This document shows positions 52,744 to 57,187 of a stretch of 57,187 bases of DNA, one piece after another. Each line of letters starts with the position of its first letter. Position 1 is the first letter of the stretch. Position numbers and translations under genes: made by a program. Origin of the DNA: a bacterium (GTDB lineage: Bacteria; Zhuqueibacterota; QNDG01; DSAB01); contig DSAB01000005.1 of the NCBI GenBank assembly GCA_011388275.1, forward strand, positions 1 through 57,187. The letters are read 5' to 3'. The notes under the pieces are model-generated. The model made no database searches. It was not told the DNA's origin and saw nothing but the letters and a program-made list of their open reading frames with translations.

Positions 52744-52803
52744 CTTCGCGCTTTGCGCTCTGCGTCTTTTCGCCTTACGAATTACGATTTACGCATTACG
52801 GTT
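52744..52803. repeat. Two adjacent 7-bp tandem repeat tracts
   Basis: CTTCGCG-CTTTGCG-CTCTGCG (52744-52764) is followed after 11 bp by TACGAAT-TACGATT-TACGCAT-TACGGTT (52776-52803). Both have a 7-bp period, with the first part of each unit best conserved in the second tract. It is non-coding. Confidence 0.7.
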
Positions 52804-52995
52804 TTTTCAATCCGCCATCCGAAATGCTTTTCTACTTGAAATTCAGACAAATAAATTGTAAACTAAAAATCATCCGCTCTCAAGGAAAACGCGTTTGCTT
52901 CGGGCGGAGGGAAACCCTGCGTGGATCCCGCTGATTTCGGCTGGTTTGAATACAGAGGGTATGACCCATAAAAGAACAAATACGGGAGGTCCTGG

Positions 52996-53235
52996 ATGAA
53001 GAAATGGATGATTTTTTTAACAGGTCTGATTCTGCTGGGATGCGGCTCCGGTCACAGAGAGATCCCCATTCAGGGACATCTGACTTTCGAAGGACCCCCT
53101 CCTGACAGTGTGTACATCGGTCTCTACAGCGCCTCAACCCGGAACTTTCTCGGAGAGCCCGTAATACTGCTTCGTGAGTCGGGTGATGCCTTTGAAATGC
53201 GGGCCCGGCCGGGTTCGGAGGACTTTATTGCTTGA
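52996..53235 (+). CDS. Small lipoprotein, possibly frameshifted
   Basis: A 79-residue protein with a lipoprotein signal (KKWMIFLTGLILLGC, lipobox Cys16) and a beta-rich mature part (GHLTFEGPPPDSVYIGLYS). GGGAGG precedes the ATG. The reading frame stops at 53235 after EDFIA, but the +1 frame continues with plausible sequence (LLDSRSGKAYFTGTENRQI) to a stop at 53329. A single-base shift near 53220 would give a protein of about 110 residues. Either a real short protein or a frameshift fits. Confidence 0.6.
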   Translation: MKKWMIFLTGLILLGCGSGHREIPIQGHLTFEGPPPDSVYIGLYSASTRNFLGEPVILLRESGDAFEMRARPGSEDFIA

Positions 53236-53341
53236 TTCCCGCTCAGGGAAAGCGTACTTTACGGGTACCGAAAACCGGCAGATACAAACCTGCTTTACTC
53301 GAGAAATAAATCATCGGAATAAAAATTAAAGGCTGAATGGT

Positions 53342-53764
53342 ATGAGCCAGATCACCCGATTCGGAATCTCGATGGAGTCCAGACTGCTCGAACGTTTCGA
53401 CGAGCTGATCGGCCGCCACGGTTATTCCAGTCGCTCCGAGGCGCTGCGCGACCTGGTGCGCGACCGGCTCGTGAGCGAGGAATGGTCTCAATCGGATTCG
53501 CAGCAGGAAACCGTGGGAACCATCACCATTATCTACGACCATCATCAGAGGCAGCTGACCGAAAACCTCAACGAGCAGCAGCACAAGCATCATCACGCTG
53601 TCATCTCCATGATGCATGTACATCTGGATCATGAAAACTGCCTGGAAGTGCTGGCTGTGAGGGGAAAAGCGAATGATCTGAAAAAGCTGGCCGATGAACT
53701 CATCAGCACCCGGGGCGTCAAACACGGCAAGCTGGTCATGACCTCAACCGGCCGGAACCTCTAG
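53342..53764 (+). CDS. nikR: Nickel-responsive regulator NikR
   Basis: A 140-residue protein. An N-terminal ribbon-helix-helix domain (TRFGISMESRLLERFDELI, SSRSEALRDLVRD) is followed by the ACT-like nickel-binding domain with the ligand set in HHAVISMMHVHLDHENCLEVLAVRG. NikR binds DNA as a tetramer when nickel is sufficient and usually represses nickel uptake. The window encodes at least three nickel-using proteins. The TonB-dependent receptor gene 1.4 kb downstream, with GTGTTAC-type repeats before it, is a candidate target. Confidence 0.95.
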   Translation: MSQITRFGISMESRLLERFDELIGRHGYSSRSEALRDLVRDRLVSEEWSQSDSQQETVGTITIIYDHHQRQLTENLNEQQHKHHHAVISMMHVHLDHENCLEVLAVRGKANDLKKLADELISTRGVKHGKLVMTSTGRNL

Positions 53765-53779
53765 ACGGGTATCCGCTAA

Positions 53780-54967
53780 TCAGAGCAGGCGGTTGAGGAC
53801 TTCGGCCACCCGCTGCAGTTTTTCCTTATCAACAGAACAGATGGCCAGGCGCAGCCCCCGGGCCATGGGCACCAGATAAATGCCCTCCTTCTTCAGCATT
53901 TCATTGTGTTCCATGGGCCGGTCTGAATCCACGCTCATGAAGAATCCGCTGTCATACGGCATCAGCAGCTCGGGTCGAATCTCTTTGCGAAATGTTACGG
54001 CCCTTTTATTTAATACCTGTATCCAATGTTCCTTTTCTTTATAGTAATTTCTCAACCGGGGCTTGTCCTTCACAAGGACCGCCGCCAGAGCCTGGCCCAC
54101 GGCCGGGGCCGCACCCGTCGTTCCCCGGTTGGATATCATCAGAATATTCCTGAACTCATCCAGCACCACCTGATCGTCATGGACGGCCGTCAGAACGGCC
54201 GTGCGCAGACCGTATTTGGCCAGGGTCTTGGAGATGCTGTAATTGACCAGAGTCAGAACATTCGGATTCAATGAGTCGATTTTCAGGAACACCGCTTTCT
54301 CATCAGGCTTGCAGAAATCGATATAAGCCATGTCCAGCAGCAGAATGACCGGACATTGAAATCCGTTGAGAATTTCCACGATCGCATCCCAGGTGTGCAG
54401 GGGGATGGAATACCCCGTGGGGTTGTGCGCCGGAGAATTCAGAATCACGAACACGCAGCCGTCGCGGCGGGCAGCCTCGGTCAGTGTTTGGGAGAAATGC
54501 TCCAGATCGAAATTCCCTTCTTTGAAAAGACGGAAGAGAGTCAGAGAACGATGGTTCTCAAAAGCGATCGTCTCATAGGGCAGCCAGTGCCAGTCCGCCG
54601 TGATGAACGTGCCGTGAAGCTCCGTGTAATTGGCAACGGCCTGGCGGACTCCGCCCAGTCCTCCGGTTACGGCCACGCTGACTCTTCTCTTGTCAGGAGT
54701 GTATTTCTGAAAGCAGAGATGTTCCATGGCCTCCAGGAAATCCGGATGTCCGGCGATGGGCGCGTAAGCCGATACGCGCTGCATGTCCAGAAGCGGAAAC
54801 AGGGAATCCACCGAATCAAATGTGACGAGCCGGCCTTCATGGGTGAACGATCCGATGGATCCGTTGATCACATCTTCACCCCGGGCGGCCCTTTCTTTTG
54901 CTTCCCGGTTGTTTTGAATAATCATCTCATGGAAAATCCGGCCGGTTTTATGGGAATTGGCGAACAT
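53780..54967 (-). CDS. Pyridoxal-phosphate aminotransferase (class I/II)
   Basis: A 395-residue fold-type I aminotransferase. It shows YAPIAGHPDFLEAM, VTGGLGGVRQAVANYTELHGT, the NSPAHNPTGYSIP motif, the LLLDMAYIDF Asp/Tyr, and the PLP-binding Lys in YSISKTLAKYGLR. It is closest in style to aspartate/aromatic amino-acid aminotransferases. The ATG at 54967 has GGAAGGAG upstream, and the extra N-terminal 40 residues of the longer frame do not resemble the family. It lies opposite to and between nikR and the receptor gene. Confidence 0.9.
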   Translation of the reverse strand: MFANSHKTGRIFHEMIIQNNREAKERAARGEDVINGSIGSFTHEGRLVTFDSVDSLFPLLDMQRVSAYAPIAGHPDFLEAMEHLCFQKYTPDKRRVSVAVTGGLGGVRQAVANYTELHGTFITADWHWLPYETIAFENHRSLTLFRLFKEGNFDLEHFSQTLTEAARRDGCVFVILNSPAHNPTGYSIPLHTWDAIVEILNGFQCPVILLLDMAYIDFCKPDEKAVFLKIDSLNPNVLTLVNYSISKTLAKYGLRTAVLTAVHDDQVVLDEFRNILMISNRGTTGAAPAVGQALAAVLVKDKPRLRNYYKEKEHWIQVLNKRAVTFRKEIRPELLMPYDSGFFMSVDSDRPMEHNEMLKKEGIYLVPMARGLRLAICSVDKEKLQRVAEVLNRLL

Positions 54968-55087
54968 GTCGGCTCCTTCCTGGTCTTTGGGATTCCCAGG
55001 TAAAGGGGATTCTTTCTCAATATACGATGCGCGGGAACCATTGCCAAGAGGAATCCGTTCACCGCGCAATATGAACAATTTTTTCAC

Positions 55088-55179
55088 TTGACAAACAAAT
55101 GATGAATTTGTATATTCGGTTGTGTTACGATTATTTTATTCGTGTTATCATTTATATCATTTTTCTGAATTCATGTTAT
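55088..55179 (+). promoter_or_regulatory. Promoter and repeated GTGTTAC-type boxes before the TonB-dependent receptor
   Basis: TTGACA (55088-55093), a 17-bp spacer and TATATT (55111-55116) form a near-consensus sigma70 promoter. Downstream are GTGTTAC (55122-55128), GTGTTAT (55142-55148) and ATGTTAT (55173-55179), spaced 20 and 31 bp apart, about two and three helical turns. The first box would overlap the transcription start. GTGTTAC is, as I recall, the half-site described for NikR in delta-proteobacteria, but here the boxes are direct repeats. Confidence 0.55.
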
Positions 55180-55200
55180 TCAATCCGTGAGGAGTCCGTC

Positions 55201-57042
55201 ATGTCACGTCTTATGCCATTACTGCTTTTGCTGGCGAGTCTGACCGCAACTCTGACAGCCGAAGAGACCGTTCCCGCTGATTCGATCCGCGTTCAATACC
55301 GCATGGATCCCGTGGTGGTCACGGCAACCAAAATCCGTCACGCTCGAAGGGACCTGGCTGCCAGCATCTCGGAAATTCCCAGAGAACTGATCGAAACGAC
55401 ACCCACGGCCGCCGTACTGGAGCTGATTCAGCACCATGTCCCGGGTCTTTATGTGACCGAATGGGGCGTGATGGGCTTCGGCGCCGCGGGCCAGGCGGCA
55501 GGCAAGATCTCCATTCGCGGTATGGGCGGCGGAGCCGACACCCACGTTCTGATTCTGCGCAACGGCCGGCCCGATTTCATGGGCCTCATGGGATGTACCA
55601 TTGCCGACGAGTTTTCATCCGACGGCGTGGAAAGGGTGGAAGTTATCCGCGGACCAGGCTCCTTCCTCTACGGCACAAACGCCACGGGCGGCATCATCAA
55701 CATCATCCCCCGGCAGGTTCATGAGAATGGATTCGAGACAACCTTCAAGGCCTCGGCCGGAAGCTTCAATATCCGGACTCTTTCTCTTTCTCACGGCGGC
55801 CGGCAGGGCGCCTTTGACTATTATCTGACGGCCAATACCAGGCGCACCGACGGCCATCGCGACGATTCGGCCTATCGCGGAGACCATTACACCCTGCACG
55901 GCGGATACCGTTTCAACAACTCCATCCTGGAATTCAACGCCAATCTGGCGGATCTTCGGGTTTTGGATCCCGGACCTGTGAACGCGCCCCGAACGGACAA
56001 CTGGTACGATATGCTCCGATTCGGCGGCGACCTCAACTGGATTCAGAACAGCGCCTGGGGTGAATCCAATATCAAACTGCATGCCAATTTCGGCGAACAT
56101 CAATTTTTCAGCGGCTGGAACTCCACGGACCGGACTTTAGGGCTGATGTTTTTTCACAACGCCAAGCCCTGGAAAGGGCAAACATTCACAGCGGGATTCG
56201 ACTTCAAACGATACGGAGGCAGAGCCGATGATGCTTCCACCGATTACGGCGAATTTTTCATCACGGAATACGCGCCGTATTTGCACGCGCAGCAGCTTCT
56301 GGGAAGCCGCCTCATTGTTTCAGCCGGATTCCGTGTTGAGAACCATGAACTTTACGGCCGCGAATGGCTGCCCAAAGCCGGAATCGTGGTGCATCCCGAT
56401 CGGGCCACTTCCCTCCGGTTCTCCCTGGCCAAGGGATTTCGGAGTCCGTCCATCCGTGAACTCTATTTCTGGGCCCCGGCCAATGAGGAACTCACTCCGG
56501 ACCGGACCTGGAATCTGGAAGCCGGCCTGTCCCGCGTTTTCGGCCGGCGTCTTCGGCTCGAAGCCGCGGTGTTCGAAACACGCGGCCGCAATCTCATCCA
56601 GTTCAGCGGTCCGCCTCCCCGCTGGGTCAACGGGGGATCTTATGAACACAGGGGATACGAGCTGGTCTTTAACTGGATGGCCCGCGACCGGGTGGAGATC
56701 GGCGCGACCTGGTCGCATATGGATCTCAGTGAATCCGCCTACAACATTCCCGGCCGGAAGCTGACCTGTTATGCATCCGCCGGCTGGCGTTTTCTGTCCG
56801 CCTCGGTTCACCTTTTGATGATTCAGGACATGAAAGGAGCCGAATTCGGCCCGTCTCCGGTGCCCGTTCTGCATGAGATGGACGATTTCACTCTGGTCAA
56901 TCTCACTCTGTCCGCCGACATACTGCGCCGGCTTCGCCTCAATCTGTCGGCCAAAAATATGCTGAACACAAGTTATGAAGCAATGTGGGGCTATCCCATG
57001 CCCGGCCGTCATTTGATGCTCGAGATGGAAAGCCGCTGGTAA
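55201..57042 (+). CDS. TonB-dependent outer-membrane receptor
   Basis: A 613-residue protein: a signal peptide (LMPLLLLLASLTATLTA), a TonB box (MDPVVVTAT), a plug domain (ISIRGMGG, LILRNGRPDF, VERVEVIRGPGSFLYGTNATGGIINII) and a 22-stranded-type barrel ending LMLEMESRW with a terminal aromatic residue. GAGGAG precedes the ATG at 55201. It imports a scarce compound or metal complex across the outer membrane using TonB energy. Substrate is unknown; proximity to nikR suggests a nickel chelate, and the following ECF S-component-like gene suggests a vitamin or metal. Confidence 0.93.
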   Translation: MSRLMPLLLLLASLTATLTAEETVPADSIRVQYRMDPVVVTATKIRHARRDLAASISEIPRELIETTPTAAVLELIQHHVPGLYVTEWGVMGFGAAGQAAGKISIRGMGGGADTHVLILRNGRPDFMGLMGCTIADEFSSDGVERVEVIRGPGSFLYGTNATGGIINIIPRQVHENGFETTFKASAGSFNIRTLSLSHGGRQGAFDYYLTANTRRTDGHRDDSAYRGDHYTLHGGYRFNNSILEFNANLADLRVLDPGPVNAPRTDNWYDMLRFGGDLNWIQNSAWGESNIKLHANFGEHQFFSGWNSTDRTLGLMFFHNAKPWKGQTFTAGFDFKRYGGRADDASTDYGEFFITEYAPYLHAQQLLGSRLIVSAGFRVENHELYGREWLPKAGIVVHPDRATSLRFSLAKGFRSPSIRELYFWAPANEELTPDRTWNLEAGLSRVFGRRLRLEAAVFETRGRNLIQFSGPPPRWVNGGSYEHRGYELVFNWMARDRVEIGATWSHMDLSESAYNIPGRKLTCYASAGWRFLSASVHLLMIQDMKGAEFGPSPVPVLHEMDDFTLVNLTLSADILRRLRLNLSAKNMLNTSYEAMWGYPMPGRHLMLEMESRW

Positions 57043-57055
57043 GGAGACCGGACTC

Positions 57056-57187
57056 ATGCGATGGCAGATTCGTCATCTGACCCTTTCCGCCCTTTTCATG
57101 GCCCTGGGCATACTGATTCCCATACTTTTTCACGCGGCCGGCCTGGGGCCCGTGTTTTTACCCATGTTCTGGCCCATGGCCATGGGC
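57056..57187 (+). CDS. ECF-transporter S component-like membrane protein (5' part only)
   Basis: Only 44 residues are inside the window. The start ATG has AAGGAG upstream, 13 nt after the receptor stop. The sequence LTLSALFMALGILIPILFH...GLGPVFLPMFWPM is the typical first part of energy-coupling-factor S components, which bind vitamins or metal ions in the inner membrane. It is probably co-transcribed with the receptor, making an outer- plus inner-membrane uptake route. The family call rests on this short stretch only. Confidence 0.65.
   Translation, partial: MRWQIRHLTLSALFMALGILIPILFHAAGLGPVFLPMFWPMAMG

Larger units (their letters stand above)
52331..52995. other. Non-coding stretch with greA leader and repeats
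   Basis: This 665-bp interval contains the greA leader hairpins (52361-52415), T-rich sequence (52430-52540), dispersed repeat copy 2 (52557-52657), a 7-bp tandem repeat (52744-52803) and the ribosome site of the lipoprotein gene (GGGAGG at 52984-52989). Short reading frames here cross the repeats and do not look like proteins. Confidence 0.6.

Noticed and set aside
1-57187. CRISPR arrays, insertion sequences, prophage genes, rRNA or tRNA genes
   Set aside because: None seen: no regular spacer-repeat pattern, no transposase or integrase motifs, and no cloverleaf or rRNA-like stretches on reading both strands.

Overview
The window comes from a strictly anaerobic, diderm (Gram-negative type) bacterium with hydrogen- and ferredoxin-centred energy metabolism. 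It holds a TonB-dependent receptor, an outer-membrane barrel protein and a lipoprotein. It also holds two [NiFe] hydrogenases, a heterodisulfide-reductase (Hdr) type electron-bifurcation complex, a ferredoxin-dependent 2-oxoacid oxidoreductase and [4Fe-4S] class I fumarase. Shine-Dalgarno sites are strong, and GTG and TTG starts are common. I cannot fix the phylum from sequence alone; Desulfobacterota or an uncultured FCB-type lineage (KSB1, Zixibacteria and similar) would fit. I see no rRNA, tRNA, CRISPR array or insertion sequence.

Region A (1-28.3 kb, all minus strand) is one almost gapless array, probably a single long operon or a few nested ones. In transcription order it reads: group 3 [NiFe] hydrogenase small and large subunits (MvhG/MvhA-like), acetate kinase with a C-terminal extension, a Cys-rich unknown protein, a HEAT-repeat protein, HdrC, HdrB, HdrA, MvhD, a FrdB-like iron-sulfur protein, a FrdA-like flavoprotein, a 2-oxoacid:ferredoxin oxidoreductase with duplicated alpha and beta subunits (delta, alpha1, beta1, alpha2, beta2, gamma), succinyl-CoA synthetase, a GlcD-type dehydrogenase with its own Fe-S protein and a divergent MvhD, an ElbB-like protein, fumarase alpha and beta, a hydrogenase maturation protease, and NuoE/NuoF/NuoG-like subunits. 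The 3' gene runs off the window. The chemistry matches the fumarate-succinate-succinyl-CoA-2-oxoglutarate branch of the TCA cycle, wired to H2, ferredoxin and NAD(P)H. The most economical reading is H2-driven flavin-based bifurcation in which fumarate is the high-potential acceptor and reduced ferredoxin feeds reductive carboxylation of succinyl-CoA.

Region B (28.3-28.8 kb) is a divergent control region with a leader hairpin, a possible leader peptide and a 28-bp dyad. It is followed by a LysR-type regulator on the plus strand.

Region C (29.7-50.2 kb, minus strand) starts transcriptionally at a small heat-shock protein and Lon. It continues through an aldehyde dehydrogenase, a P-loop cyclic-2,3-diphosphoglycerate-synthetase-like protein, carbamate kinase, NDP kinase, an H2-sensing [NiFe] hydrogenase translationally coupled to a PAS histidine kinase, a receiver-kinase hybrid, a second acetate kinase, output-less response regulators, malic enzyme (with terminator), two tandem malate dehydrogenases, and a LarA-family nickel enzyme.

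Region D (50.2-57.2 kb) is mixed. It contains small membrane and outer-membrane proteins, GreA behind tandem leader hairpins, dispersed and tandem repeats, a lipoprotein, the nickel regulator NikR, an aminotransferase, a TonB-dependent receptor and the start of an ECF-transporter S component. Nickel is a recurring theme: two hydrogenases, a maturation protease, LarA and NikR.
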